Shown: one piece after another, positions 26,681 through 41,157 of the stretch
Position numbering within the stretch: the stretch's first letter is position 1
Layout of the letters: each line of letters starts with the position of its first letter
DNA from: Certhia americana
Taxonomy: Eukaryota > Chordata > Aves > Passeriformes > Certhiidae
Assembly: GCA_018697195.1 (NCBI GenBank)
Contig: CM031857.1
Coordinates: 98,642,256-98,706,255 of the forward strand
Direction: 5' to 3'
DNA: 64,000 nucleotides
Made by a program: the position numbers and the translations under genes
The notes under the pieces: generated by a model
Database searches by the model: none
What the model saw: the letters and a program-made list of their open reading frames with translations, nothing else
What the model was told of the DNA's origin: nothing

Positions 26681-29559
26681 TTTTATATCCCCAGCTCAGT
26701 AATGCTATGAACACACTCCTTCCTGTTCTGGTGCTTAAGAGAGGGTAAATGCTACCTTGAGACCTCCTGTATTTTACTACAGAGACATGGAAACAGAGAC
26801 ATTTTGATATTAAACATGTGCTCATGTTCTCAGAATGACCATGAAATATGGTTATCCTGTAGCTGAGGGTAGCAGCATCCCCCTCTAAAGGCTCCAATCC
26901 CAGGACCAGTTCAGAGCCCTGGCAGACCCTAATAGTGTGGCCCAACAGAGCATGGAGAAGCAAGGATTAACACAGCCATATATCCAATTCTGTGTATATC
27001 ACTGCACACAGCTTCACATCTGATGTAGTATCCTACTCAGAATGTTCAGTGTATGCAGTGCAATTCTGTCTACAACCAATGGGACTTGGGTCAGATTCAG
27101 CCTGAAATGTGTCACTAAGCTGATAACACAAAGGAACTGTGGCCAAATAGCCACCATTCAGCCTAGCAGAGCACAGGACACTGGCTCCTTGTTCAGCTCA
27201 TTGTCTGCAGTACATTCCCACTGTGCTCTGGACACACGGCCACCACATATCCTGAAGGAAAGGTAGTAAGGGTATGTGTTTGCTTTTACTGGGGAACAAG
27301 AAGACTAACAACCTTGTAGGCTTTAGAAGAAACATATTCAAACATATCATTTTATTGGCACATCTTTAAAAGCAAAATAGATCTATTCTGCTGTCATTGC
27401 TCAGAAAGGAAAAGGAATCTAAAACTCTGTTATAATCTCATTTTTTGACATTTTTGGCATGATTCACCATTTGCTAACTATGGTATTCTCTTGCTATAAA
27501 AATAATTAAGATGCTAAGAATTGCAATCTAAAAAAAGACAAGTTGATTTAAATTTTTAAAGTGCAGATAACCTTTTTTTTAGCACTGCAAGAGGAGTAAA
27601 ATTATGTAAATATCAGAGTGTACAGTATTTAGACATAATGGAATAACATTTAAGCAACCATGCCATTATCAACTCTTAGACTAAAGTATGGACTTTTGTG
27701 ACCATGACCACATAACATGGGCAATTTTCTCATGTAGTTTATTTGCCACCATACAAGAAACAAATGCTACAGCCAGGTTCTAAACCCACAAAATTTCAAA
27801 GTTTCAGTCCAAAAAGTCTACATCCTTTTACTAAACTAGATATGGGCTTGAACATCCCTTCACTCTGCATTCAAACCAGATTCAATGTCCATTTTCATAA
27901 GCTGCCTAGTCATAATTTCAAATTTTGATTTATGTTTATTATATGATAGCATAGGCTCAGTTTTGCTGTGGGCAGCAATTCTAATATGAAGAAAAAGTTA
28001 TTTTTAAGATCTGTCCACAAATCTTCAAGCTAGCCTGTTGAGCTAAAATCTTTCCACCCTTTGTTGCATTTTTTCCAGCCCTTCAAGTCTTCTAGAAATA
28101 ATCCACTCAAAGATAAGCAATAGTGCAGGAGCACATTTACAAACACACTTTCAAAATGTGGAGCACATATTCAACATACATAATCCAAATTTAATAGAAA
28201 GATTATCTCAATTTGACAATTGTAATGTTATCACTTTGAAGTTATGAAAGGCCTCCAATTTTACAATGGCAACATTTACTATACAAGCTAATTTTGCAAG
28301 GAATAGCTTTGTAGTTGTAATAATCCTCTTGACAGATTTAATGGCAAATTTCAAAGCTGAAGAAATTCACTGTTTATTCCTTTTACTGTTAATTTGAACA
28401 AAAGATTTTAAAAAGGAAAAAAAATGTATTTAGATTAGTATCTTGCAACTTCAAGAGTATTTTGTTACAGCTGGCACCTTTAGGAAAACCCTAAATATGC
28501 ATTTTTGAGAGTAATGTGGAAGAAATCAGATAATATTAATTCCCCTTTAGCAATAAAGGAAAAATGTTTTTCCCCTTTTCTCTGTCTCTGTTACATCTAA
28601 GCTACACCCAGCACCTCTCCAAAGTGAAATTAATGACAAAGTTGTATCTATTTAAAGCCTGCAAACCCACAAAGTGAAGCTAGTATAGCAACAAAAATAC
28701 ATGCACATCCACATTTTTGCTCACTAAGGGGACCACAGGGAAAAAAACCCAAACATTTAAAACTCTACTCATAGTTAATTATGAAAGTTTTGTATTTTTC
28801 GAGATTTTTTTTTTTCTCCCATTTTGGTACTATGGAAGCAAAAAAAGTGTAAAGTACATGGTTTTCCTTGTGCTTCTGGCAGTCTTCTTAGCATCATTTA
28901 GTAATGGAACAGAGGGAGTCCCAATTAAAAATAAACAAAACAAAACTTTGCATATAAATATATTTGAGCAGAAAACTCATTAATCTCTCTCTCAGACCTG
29001 ACTCTCCGTATCAATACCTCACAGGAAAAAAAGCATTCAGATTCTTGTAAAACAACAGCACAATAGAGTGGCTCTGAGGTGAAAAATGAGAAGATGGAGA
29101 TGGAAAATGTTCAATCCAAAGCTGCAGACAGAAAAATGCACATCAAATTACTGTCCAAAAGTTCTCTAAAAGTTAGAAACCTCCTGAAGAGCCTGAAGAG
29201 GTTCTGGTCAGGATTTAGGCATGAATGCAAGCAGGTTGAATAGTGAATATGACCTGCCTCCAGTGTTTACCTGATTTAGTGAACTAAAGCCCAATTCCAA
29301 AATCCTGCTACCTTTTGGGTTGCTGAATCCTTTAAGAAGAGCATTTGACTGACAAAAGTTGGACAGGAAAAGTTTTTGCTATATTTGAACACCTTGGATT
29401 TCTTGTGGTCTAGAATGAACCACGCCAGGGTGCCGTCTTTTGCTAAAGACAAGTGACATGGCACCTCAAATGCAGGCTCATCTATGTTTATGTGTATTGA
29501 TTTATCTCTTTGTAGCCATATGTATATGTAAATATATGTGGAGGAGTGGCTGGAGGGCA
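26681..29559. other. Intergenic, no gene recognised
   Basis: AT-rich sequence with no recognisable exon, RNA gene or element. Confidence 0.6.
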
Positions 29560-29800
29560 TGGAGGCTTGTCTTGGAACAGGTGACAAAACAGCAGAGAGA
29601 TATCCTGCTGAAGTGACCTGATTGTTCTCCTGTGAAGAGGCAAAAAACCTCGGGGGTTGGTCAAAGCACAGCCTACAATCCCCTGATCAACAAACCAGTG
29701 CCAGTGAGGCAGGTAGGAGACTGGACCGAGTGGTGTCTCTAGGAGTTGTGATGAGTAGTGCACAGTCCCACTGGCAAGCAGTAACCAGTGGCATTCCTCC
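29560..29800 (+). mobile_element. Possible old CR1 ORF2 fragment
   Basis: The words GGACCGAGTGGTGTCTCTAG and GCAAGCAGTAACCAGTGGC followed by ATTCCTC resemble the reverse-transcriptase part of avian CR1, where a phrase like this precedes the FADD-coding region. Similarity is short and diverged and the limits are guesses. Confidence 0.35.
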
Positions 29801-29802
29801 TG

Positions 29803-29828
29803 TCAATCAATCAATCAATCAATCAATC
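29803..29828. repeat. (TCAA)n microsatellite
   Basis: Six and a half uninterrupted copies of TCAA, directly after the possible CR1 fragment. Confidence 0.95.
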
Positions 29829-32800
29829 TGTCCAACTAACCATTAATAGAAACACACAACTTATATTCGAGGTCTGAGAAAGGATGGCGTGAGAAGAGGT
29901 AGGTTTCTTCCAGAATAAAATTTGGGGGTTATTCTTAGTACTAGTAATAAAAATTTTCTCTAAAGATATGCACAAGTGATATTCAGTTGTTCCCTAGGTT
30001 GACATTTTAATTTGTTTTTTCCTTCTTTCTCTGAAACAAATTTACTTCAATTGAAAGGAATCATTTATGATTTACACATCTTATCGGCAGGGTGTTGTGG
30101 GAAGGCAGATTAGTGAGTGCTGTGTTCCTTATGAAAGAATGAGACAAGAAAAATAATAACCCAGAGCTTTCATAATGACAGAGAAGGAGAGAATATTCAG
30201 GGTGACCAATTTGGGGATTTTGAAATGCATAGTAGAGGAAGGCACCCTTCTGAGCTGTGGAGTGCCAGACATAATGTAGTTTCTTTATTACGAGTTATTT
30301 ACATGCATTGGGATTTATACCAGTTGTGTTTAAGAACTCACTCACTGTTCTATGGGCTGTGCTATCTTTTGAGAGAAATAAATTCAAAAATATAAACAAA
30401 TGTTTTATTATCCAGAGGAGAATATTCCCAAGTTACCAAAACTTATTTTCACTTCTTCTCAAGACAGTAATAACAAAGCCGCTGTCCCAGCAGGAAAAGA
30501 ATGCAAGTTTTTCAGAATCATACCAAAAAATCACCAAGTTAGGTTATGTTAAATCAGAGAAGGTAAAAACAAAACAACCAGTAACATTACGACATGCATT
30601 ACAAGGCAATTTATTCATCTTTCAGCAAGGAATGTCATTGAGCACTGTGATGTAGAGTCTGTTTGGTATCATCATGACCTAAATGTGTCAAGTTGCCTAC
30701 TGAAGGCAGTGGATCACTTCTTGTTTCTTGATATATCTGTGACCACAACCTGTAAGTCAAAATCAAAATACCTTTTCCAGAAACAAATTAGAAGGTAGTA
30801 CAGACTGTTTCTGCTGGTTTCTGCTGCCATCCAACCCTGAGGATCTAAACACCATTATGAGGCAGTACCAACACAAGAGAGGAATCCAGCTGATGCATAA
30901 ACTCTGTATCATCATTCCCAGCTTGTGGATGTCCTTGTTGTAAATTACTTCATCTTGGCACTATGGGGCTGCCAGTTTGTCATGTGTCAAATTCCAGACT
31001 AGCACAAGCAGCAAACTTAAGGAATGGTCGTGGTGGGATTTCTGCTGCTGGCCTGTCTGAAAAAAACTTTCAGATGCTGTAATTGCTAATGAATAATAAC
31101 TTCAGGGTGTCCTCATACCTCTAACAAGTAGTTCCCATCTTGGTTGCCCACATCTTGTTTATACACAGAACAGCTGATTACTGGTGACTGTTGTCAACAC
31201 AATCCCTAAATATCAAAATTCCAAACTAAGCATGTACTACAGGTCATCAGTAATTTAATTTTGTGTTTTGTTGAACATCAGGCTTGTTAGAAGAGACAAG
31301 GAGAATTTCATATTCTCAGTTCCTGCAGAAATCCTTCTCAGCCAGAAGTACAGGTCAATTTAATCCTCAAAGGGGAAATAACAAGAAGAAAACTATGTGA
31401 GAAAAGATGAAAAATTATTTCTTTTGATGAGACACTTCTTCAGTAAATTAGTTGTTCAAGAAATTCAGCATAACATTCCTGAATGGACCTGAGTCACAAA
31501 ATCCATGCTCAGCCACTTAGTTCCTGTCACAGACCAGGGCTTAAAGGCTGAAGTTTCTGAGGAATGCCCCAAGACATAGGAGCTGACGTACTCACTTCTA
31601 AATCTAGCGCTCCATTCTAGGCAAATAAAACACAAGGAGTTATGAAATAGAAAGAAGAATGCAACACATTGTGTGCAGCACAAAAGAGATTGCTGTGAGA
31701 AGGCTGGTATTTCTCTACTTTGTATTTCCTGCCATTTTTCCTCACATGGGGCTGTTTTATCAATTAGCAGTACATGTGTGAAATAAAGGTTCAATTAAAT
31801 GGAGAGAACCAGCACAATTATGCACATTAAAACACAGAAAGATACTGGCATTTATTCAGTATTATAATTTGCCTCCAGAAAGCAATGAACACTCTGTGAC
31901 ACAAAGCCATGCAATTGTTTCTAAAGATATTTTCTCCAGAGACCACTATTGTTCAAGGCAGGAGATGTAACTTTGCTCTCTTAAAGATATTGCGGTGGAA
32001 AGACAGGGCACTGTCCATTGGTTTCCACTTCCAAGAGATGCAAACAAAAGTTGCCTCTCTGTATATTATTAACTGCTTAGACTTGTAGCATAATCTGCAC
32101 TAATTTCAAGAACAGGGAAATACATATCCTATGTAAAGGTAAATGAGAAAGACAGCCCTATTTAAACACTGAAATAAAATGTTTTTAACAGTCTAAAGCT
32201 CTTACTTGTTCCTTCCTTTTTCTCAGCAAGATGCACTGAGTAGTCAGACATTCTGAGTCACAACTCATCTTTTTACTTTTAATCCTTCTTTTCATTGCAT
32301 TTTGCAGCTTTCATAGCCCACAGTGTCTACACAGCTTCCACTGTCACCAGAGCCCAGCATTGCCTCACTAGTGCACTGGATGCCTCCCATAGGCCAGGTT
32401 CTCTCTTTTAACAAACTGCATATTATATGATTTATATCTAAACTTAATAAACATGTCTATTTTACTGTAATGGTATTGGAAAGGGAAGACAGCTTTCTGA
32501 TAGACTCTGAATCATAAAGACATGGAAGGATTCATTAGCTACAAGTGCAATTTCAAACCATGGCATACCAATTTCTGCTATTTCTAGTGAGAGGATACTT
32601 AATTTTTTTCATTGTGCTGATTGAAATTCAAGATATTGAAATACAAGTTATTGAGTAAGGTATATGATTGATTCAAACTTCTGGGGAGCAGGAGTTCGCC
32701 TGTTTCATCTCCTATCAGAACACTTCTGTCAAGATATGTTCATGGACAAAGAACACCTCTACTTCTGGGACTTTTTCCCAGAAAATGGTGATTATATAAC

Positions 32801-34784
32801 TCAGGTAGTGCTTAAGGTGCAGAAATGTTGGGAACCACAGTCATAAAGGACAGAATTACTTGAAAATGTATAAATATACTTCAGATTTGCCCTTCACATA
32901 CTCACAGAACTAGAGTGGGAAAGAAGAACTGATACTGTAAGAAGTACAGCAGAAGCTGAAGACAATAAACTTTTCCAGCCCTCAGCTTCATCTTGAAAGC
33001 TTCTGAAATCTGTTCACTTCCTCTGCAACAACTTGGAACTATCTGCCTGCAGGAGGTGGCACTTGTTACAATGAGACTGACCCTACACTACGCATGCCCA
33101 TGTGGATCTAAAATGTTTGTAGGCATCTGTTTGCTAAGGAACATCCCAGTATTCAATCTCTCATGGTGGTCACTTACACAGCACAAGCACAATTACAGAG
33201 CAGTGACAAAGAGTCTGTACTTCTACCCAGCCTAAATTAGACTTTTATTTAGCAAGGCAGGATTAGGCATCACCCATTCTTATAAACCATCTGAAGTTAC
33301 TACACATGGTCAAGAATGATGATACACAAAACACATGGTGACCAGTAAAATCACATCAAGACTATAGTTGCAACTGCTGGTATGAGTCTGTTTTTATACT
33401 AGCACTCTTGAGCTCTGCAGATTACATCATGCAGATGGTTTCTATACCTGGCATCCATTCAGCCTGCACATATACTCATCCACTTCCACCTGTCTGCTTA
33501 GCCAAACCAGTTACTGGGGCAGGGATGGGAGGGGGAAGCAAGCCAGGCAGCATATAAATCCATCTGCACTGAATACAGAAAGTTAATATTAAGTGCTGTG
33601 CAATGGAGGAGTACTTTAGATTTCAAATGGAAACTCTCCCATTTAGAGAAGCAGGGAGTTCAGTCCACAGTTGAAAAAGAAAAACTGAATGCTCTTACAT
33701 GTTCAAGCATGGCAGAGACCAGCAAGATACATTTCAAAATAAAACCAGCAGGTATACATCTGTCTACCCAATCCTACCATCAGTCAGTATTGTCTTGCAC
33801 TGTTAGCCTACCGTATCTATTTTCTTCAAATCTATGTTATGGGGTCCTTGCTTCCTCAAACACAATGGCATCAAGATCCCAGAGTTTATTGACAAGGGAT
33901 ATAAATGAAGATATATAGGATGCACCTACTCAGTTGAAAAAGTAAAAGCTTTTTCACTCTTGGCATTATGACATATGGTCTGGCAGTATTTGAATGGGAT
34001 GGAGATGGCCTCTCCTTGACAAATTTTAAGCAGCCGTACATAGGAGAAGGTGTGCAGGTTTGTTACATTCTGCTTTCCTATAAGCTTTAGAGCTGTGACT
34101 CTTCCTGAGTGGTGTTGTTTGCCATGTTATGTTCTTATAATGGACCACACACAACTCTTGTCTTTTCCTGATATGGGGAAAGCACCAGTTATTCACACTG
34201 CCTAAATCCTGCACAGCAGTAATTCCAAGGTTTTCCTTGAACAGCAACCAGGATGGAAAGACTTGTAACCAAGGTTTTGAGGTTGCTAAGAATTAATTAT
34301 GAATGGAAATGTGTGTGAGAAAAAGACAACACTAGAAGAAAAAAGCAGAATAAGGGTTAAAAAAAAATGTAATGAACAAGGCAGTTCCCAGTAGATCACA
34401 CTGAGGAATGTGTCAAACCCAGATAACATACATTGTGATAAAACCTTAGCAGAAATTACTCATTAATGTAAGACATTTTGAGAACATAAGAATGGATGGC
34501 AACAAGGCTGCAGAACATCATATATACCATTCCCTCCCCTTATCACACCAGGAGAATAAACACCATTCCTAAATGGACACAAAATACGTTTTTAAAAAGC
34601 AATTTATCACTGCTAACCATGAAGAACCCAAAAGCTGTGACAAGGACTCAGTAGCCAGTTTCTCTGGTCCTTTGTGTCCCACACAGTGTCAGATCACTCA
34701 GGCACACTTGGTGCTTGTGATAAGTGGAAGTAAGAATCAGTGTGAGTAAAATCAGCTTACTCAGAGCTTTTGCAAGGACTCTCA

Positions 34785-34805
34785 CCTTTCCTTTCCTTTC
34801 CTTTC
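34785..34805. repeat. (CTTTC)n microsatellite
   Basis: About four copies of the pentamer, in a pyrimidine tract that ends with CAG. Confidence 0.9.
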
Positions 34806-35598
34806 AGACCTGATTTGTTTTGCTATATCACTTACCAACAACAAATTTCTCTGTATAACATCTATATTAACACTATATAGCCACATCCATAAGGGTGACC
34901 TGTGTAATGAGGCCTTAAGAGTTCAAAAGATTTAACCAGATAATAAAGTCATCTAGAAATTAATATTCATCAATATAATGTTATTAACTTATTTTCCCGT
35001 TAAGAATTCATTTTCTTATGACATAAATTCCACATTTCTTGGGCAACAGGGAAAAGCAGAGCTTTTCCATCTTCCTAAACTCAGACCAAAGGCAATTGGA
35101 GATGAAATGAAAGAACACCTACCAAGCAGGCTGAAACACTGATGGCTTTTGAGCTTTCATTATCTGTCTGGACTAGTTGAGAGCCAGACTGTCTGTGTAT
35201 TCATGGCAACACACTATTTGTTAGTAGTGTCAACAAGGAGGTTCTGAAATATTTCATAAGTTTTGAAACAACAGCTATTCTTTTAACAGCAGTCATTTTC
35301 CAGTTACTGTGGTAAGCACACCATGTGATTGAAAACTGAACAGTGAAAGAATGGGAAATTTCAGGAAGTCAGGCTTCCAGGCAAGAAACTGAGCATCATG
35401 ACAGAGCTGCCAATAGCCTTCTGGAGAGTTTATGGTGAGAAAATAACAAAGCTCTTCAAGAAAAAAAATGGGAGGTCCTCTTTCTCTGAAAATTGTCATG
35501 CAAAAGTTAAACATGGAAACTTCCTAATGAGCACTGTTATTGTTTTCTGTTTGACACAGAGGGTAACAGAAAGCAGATGTTTTTGTATAGCCATCTTT

Positions 35599-35633
35599 AA
35601 GGAAAGGAAAGGAAAGAGGAGAGGAGAGGAGGG
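35599..35633. repeat. GGAAA/GGAGA purine repeat
   Basis: GGAAA copies pass into GGAGA copies, giving an uninterrupted purine tract. Confidence 0.9.
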
Positions 35634-35979
35634 ATGAATGAGGGAGAAAGGCAGTTGGACATAAACACTATTGCTTCAGTGTAAAAATTTATTTACAATA
35701 TATACACAGTTGGGAAGGGGGAAGAAAAGCAGCCAAATTATTTTCCAGGAGGGACTTAAGGCATACACTTAATTTTACACTGGATATTAGCAACAGATAG
35801 ATGTTAAACAGATGTTTATTTTTAAAAATAACTGTAATAATACATCTCCACATATAAGCTTAGGGAATATTTGGTCACGTGTAAAATTTAAAGGAGATGA
35901 ATACACATTGAAGGAAAAGGCTCCAAGACAGAGTCATTAAAACCAAAGGGACAGAGGTCTACTCAGAAAGGCAAATCAC

Positions 35980-36420
35980 TGAATTATAGAATGGGTTGGA
36001 TTAGAAGGGACCTGAAAGATCCTCTAGCTCAAACCCTTCTGCCATAGGCAGGAACACTTACAACTAGACCAGGTTTCTCAGAGCTCCATCCAGCCTGGCC
36101 TTGAACAATTCCAGGAATGGGGCATCCATAACTTCTCTGGGCAACGTTTTCCAGTGTCTCACCACCCTCACTGCAAAGATCTTCCTCCTAATATCCAAGT
36201 TAAATCTCACCTCTCTTAGTTTTAAACTGCTCCCCCTTGTTCTTTCACTATCTCTCCATGTAGAGAGATATCCTTTTTTATGATCCCCCTTTGAGTATTG
36301 GAAAACCCCAATGAGGTTCCTTGGGATCCTCCTTTCAAATGCAGAAATGAGATTAAGTGCCACCTGCAAGACAGAGTGACATGGAACAAAAGTGCTGAGT
36401 GTGAAAGACATCTGCATCAC
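35980..36420 (-). mobile_element. CR1 LINE 3' part with ORF2 C-terminus
   Basis: The plus strand begins with the reverse complement of a CR1 3' end (ATTATAGAATGGGTTGG, AGAAGGGACCTGAAAGATCC, then TCTGCCATAGGCAGGAACAC). Read on the minus strand, the segment from about 36310 down to 36064 keeps an open frame that ends like avian CR1 ORF2: a TRGSSLKLREVRFNLDIRRK block, RVVRHWKTLPREV, then DAPFLELFKARLDGAL and a stop. The copy is truncated at its 5' end and has lost the catalytic core of the reverse transcriptase, so it is a dead fragment. The upstream limit near 36420 is approximate. Confidence 0.93.
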
Positions 36421-37220
36421 TCAAGGAAAGTAACAGTGCTCAACTCCAAAATCCCACAAAGATTTTTAGCCCTTGGAGCAAGATAGCAGATCAGTTTCAA
36501 GAGGACAGTTCTGATTATGCAAGAAACACAGCTTGAAAATCTACCTGGAACTCAGACTGGCACCAAAACTGAATGCTAACAGTTTTAAAAGCACCAACAC
36601 AAATAAGAAATGTATGCACTTGTAAATATGAAACTGTATCCACCAAATGTTTATGTGAACAGTCCTTACTGAAAAATAAACTAAGTTTTATAAAATATTG
36701 CATATTTTGTAATTTTTTCATTTGACTTAATAATTCAAGCAGTTCAGCTGAAGAGTAACGTGTCCTCCAAAACATCCATTTGGCATTTCAGCCATATCAT
36801 ATTTGACTGAACTCCAGACTCCTCAAAGATTCCTGTGTGGCTGCTGGGTAGTGGAGAGAGAAGATAAAAGCCATATGTAGATAATTTTGGCCAACAAGAG
36901 AAGCAATCAAAGAAGAAAATAATTTCTTATTTGGTAGAAGTCATTGTTTTGTGACAAAAAGTGAAAAGAGACTAAAATGTTCATCTAGAAGATATCTAGA
37001 TGTGAAAAACACTTTCTACAAATGTATGAGGCAAGGTGGCTCTTTTAGGAGCAGAGATAGAATGGGACTATTTTCAGAAAAATTATACAGCCATATTTTT
37101 AAGCATTGAAGAATAAGGTCTAGGGAAAAGAGCTTATGAAAAATATAAAATAAAAATAAGTGTAGACAGTCAAATAAAAACTTCAGTCCCTTTGGAAAGA
37201 TTTTTCTCCAAAAAGCCAGT
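36421..37220. other. Intergenic, no gene recognised
   Basis: AT-rich sequence; nothing recognisable. Confidence 0.6.
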
Positions 37221-37348
37221 ATTTATTTATTGTTTAATGTATATCTTATATATTTTTAATATATTATTATATATCTATATATTAAAAAAAAAAAAAAAAA
37301 AAAATATATATAATAATTATATATTTTAATATTATTTTATTATAATTC
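37221..37348. repeat. Very AT-rich tract with poly-A core
   Basis: Almost pure A/T for about 125 bases: TATA-type words, a run of some 20 A at about 37283, then ATATATAATAATTATAT. It is partly self-complementary, so cruciform or easily unwound DNA is likely. Confidence 0.9.
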
Positions 37349-40300
37349 TGGTACCGTCTATAATGCAGACACAGATGGTGTTTCTACATCTGTATTCTAG
37401 TTCAAATTAGAATTGCTCTTTGGGAGTAAATCTTCTGGCTGACTGTTCAACATGCTTAGGTTCATGGACCATATGAAATGGACTTCGTGGATTTTAGCTG
37501 AAACCTTAAGATGCACTTCAAAAGCAGACCTGACACAACTGAACCAGTAATGAATATCCATGCCAGAGACCCAAATGACAGGAAAGAAAACCTTAAGTAG
37601 ACATTTCCATGTACGTATTAATCTATGATTCCCTCGGATTTTTCATTAGTTCCATGTTGTCTTCCTTTCATTTAATGGCCTTTGTCTTAGCTGCCAAAAT
37701 AAACTTCATCAGCTTTTGCTGAGCTTTTCATATTGTCCTGACCAGTCATCAAACAGGCACGGCACATCCTTCAGCTCAGTTCCTTCAACCAAATAAATTT
37801 ATAACCTCGCTTAGAACTCCAGGCTGTGGAATATAAACCTAACATGTGAAACCTCTTACTTATATGTTTAGAAAAGTAATCTCCAGCCCAATGGTATCAT
37901 TTTTACAGAGTCTTGTTCATGCTGTGTTAAGCCACCCACCATCTTGAATGTGCGATTTTTAATTATTTAAGCATAATACAATACAAAGCATGTCCTAAAT
38001 ACTGAGCTTTTATGTTTGTAATTACTTTTGACCAGAAATAAGGATTCCCTCATAGAAACCATAACTTGATTAGATACATATTGAGCCCTTCTTAGGGATA
38101 TCTGGGATCCAGGCTGATCCTGTCAATGGATTCCAACTCTCAGCAACACCAAGGACAGCAAGCATTGATCCATGGACCACAAGGATGAGTTTCACCACGG
38201 CAGAAATATGAGAAATGTTATCAAATATCAAAGGAATGTAAACAGACCACTTCTGAGAGTATTTTATAGTGTCAGCTAAAAAGTAGGTTGAGGTTACAAC
38301 TAAATTTTCCTAGTAGCAAAGGTTTGTTAATCCTGGTGCTCTGCCTTTAGCAATCAAGTCAGCCAACTTTTCCTCACGTGCATAGTCTCAGCAAAGCAAT
38401 ATTACTAGGTCTCATAAATCTCTGGATATTTGATAGTTTTCCTAAGGCCTCAGATCATAGTTAAATAACTTCAAGAATTTCAACTTTGAACCTGATTTTT
38501 TTTTCTCAAGGTACCCTGTAGCAATACTCAGCAAACCAAAACAAAAAATAGGCTCAATTGACTTTATAATCATGATTCTATTCAGGAATTCCAATTCAGA
38601 AATCCCATTCATGACTTCTTACTGTTTCAAAATAGCCTGTTAAAGCTAATAAAATAATTCATGAGAAAAAATTGAATGGTTTGCTTTTATTTCTCAATTT
38701 ATTCTACTCCATGAAAAACCTGTAAAATAAATTGACCAGAAACTACTTGGCAGTATAAATGGAACTTCACTAAAAAACAAAAGGGATACAGCCATGATTG
38801 CTATTATAGCAATATTCAGTCCTTAATGCTCTGAGTTATTTTTACTCTATCTATGCTTAATGTAAATGTTTTAGCTGAAGTATTTTGATTTCAACTTCAT
38901 CAGTCCTTTGTGATTCCTAATTAGAGATTGAATAATACATATTTACAGCATAAGAAAAGTTAGAATCTTTCACCAACAACTACTCCAAATATTAAGACAT
39001 GGAGAGAACCTGAACTCATGATAGCAGAAGTGTAATCTGAGAATTCAGGACCAAATACTTTGTGATGTGAAACCACAAAGATCCTCCTATTGATTCCATA
39101 AAGTTGATAGTGTGTGCTTCTCCACTAGGCCAAGGTTTCTGCTTTGCTACTGAGCATGCCAGCACTGAGATGCTTGAGGGGAACATACGAGGATAGAACC
39201 TAGGATCCAAGTAAAACAGAAATCTACTGCCATTCTCTGTACAGTAAACTCTAAAGGCAGCAGCAAATTAAAAAAAAAGCTGAAAAGTAGCACCTATGGA
39301 CCCATAATAAGTGCATGATAGGTCCAGACCCTACCTGGTTTAATCCCTACTTTTTTCATTCTTTTGCCACCTGCCAACTGTTACATTTTGATAATTCAAA
39401 GAAAAAGGACAAACTGTCAAAGTTAAAGGCTCCAAAGCACTGAATTACAGGATAATAAGTTAACATATAACATTTATTAATATGACAAAATAAAGGTATA
39501 GATAACATGAACTTCATATTTTTTTAAACACGGTATAGTTGAAAAAACTATAAAATCACTGTGTTTTTTCTATCAGAAAATAACCCCAAAAACTAAGAGG
39601 CTCCATGTCATTGGACTACCATATGGAAAGTGTTTTATATATAAGAGGATCACCAGTGACTGAATTATTTTTTTAATAGGCTAATGTAGTCAAGCAATGA
39701 AAGTGTGTTAGTGTAGAGAATAATATAAGGGAAAAAAAATTCTAAATCTTTTTGGCAGGAGACCGGAAACTAAAGAAAATCACATCAAAAGCCAGGAAGC
39801 TATACTTACAACATTCCTTCTTGAAAACCACACAGTGATCTCCTATTACATTCATTCATAAAGCTGCTGGAAATAGCAATCCCTGATGCACACATGGATT
39901 GAGTAGGTATCAATTAAGATAGGCCAGGTGGGAAAAAGGGCTCATATAGGGGGCATTACATATTAGATTCTTGGTGTTGGGTTCTTCACAGGGGACTTGC
40001 AGCACTTTTCAGAGTTCAAGGTTTAATTTGAAAATGTAACCCCTTCCTTTCCATGGGAAGGAACTCTCAAAGTGTGGAAAAGAAAGGGGCAAATCCAGTT
40101 CTCTTCCACAGCCTCATAGACCATTTTCCATTCCACCCTTTCATCCCTTTGAGTAATAGATCAACTGCCTCAGAGGAAAAAAGCATATTAAATCATGTAC
40201 AGCCAGAGCTGTGTCAGGGCCTGTACTTCATGTAACTCCAGCATGCTCTGGAAACTGATTCTCCTCCTCTGCATGGAAGCTCCAGGGTCCTTGAGTCTCT

Positions 40301-41120
40301 GGAGCTGTTCCACAGTAACTCTCAGAGAAAAAGTAGCAAGTGGGACAAGTAGGAAAAACCTAAGCATAGTAATCCAGGTATGTCCTGACAAGTGATAAAT
40401 GGAGGGGGCCAATTACTTCTTCATCTTTGCTGCTGGTGATGCTCTTGCTCTTGAAACAACCCAGCATATCAGGCAAAGGAGGAAATGAGGGGGAATGAGG
40501 AGGACTCACACAAATTCAGAGCTGTTATGTCCATTCACCCCAAATGGGAAATGGCATCTTCAGTGGGCAAAGCAGTCTTATCATGGGGCCTCACTTTGGT
40601 CCAGAAATGACAAACTGGAATACAAAACATAGCTAAGAGCCAAAAACTGGGGGCAGCATTCCATGTAACAATAACAAGAACTGTGTTCAGTCCAGAAACA
40701 GGATTAGTAGTTGTCATCCCATGAATTTAGCACTTTGCATTCTAGATATCAAGAAAGTACATGAACAACAGCAGCCATGAGGTGTGCTTTGGGATCAGGA
40801 TTGTACAAAATGGTTTTCCTAAAAGCTGAGGGACATTCCTGTGTGATATGCTATACATGACCCTAGAAGCCACAGGCCCCTCTTTATATCACCTTGGTAT
40901 GAAAGTGCTCCTGTGAGCTCAGAGCAAAATCTGGAACATAGTCTAGAAACAGCCCATTAGCTTTCACTTGGGAGACAGCCATGACTACAGCCTCAATAAA
41001 TGTTTCACTAAAAAATCACAGGGAATGGGGGAGACCCAGGGCCAGTGCCATTCCAGCAGGCAATGTGAAATACTACTTAGGGACCACCAGGGCAGACAGA
41101 CCTATCCACAAGTCACTCCG
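37349..41120. other. Intergenic, no gene recognised
   Basis: AT-rich sequence with no recognisable exon, RNA gene or element. Confidence 0.6.
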
Positions 41121-41157
41121 TAAAAGAAAAAAAAAAAAAGAAAAAAAAATTTTTTTA
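41121..41157. repeat. Poly-A/poly-T tract
   Basis: Long A runs broken by single G, passing into a run of T. It could be an old poly(A) tail, but no element body was recognised beside it. Confidence 0.85.

Larger units (their letters stand above)
29829..35979. other. Intergenic, no gene recognised
   Basis: AT-rich sequence. It holds a short (TTTCC)n run at 34785-34805 and a purine (GGAAA)n/(GGAGA)n run at 35599-35633. No exon, RNA gene or other element was recognised. Confidence 0.6.

Noticed and set aside
29276..29587. 103-codon minus-strand frame
   Set aside because: It includes a simple-sequence Tyr/Ile run from a TATA-type repeat; no domain or gene context.
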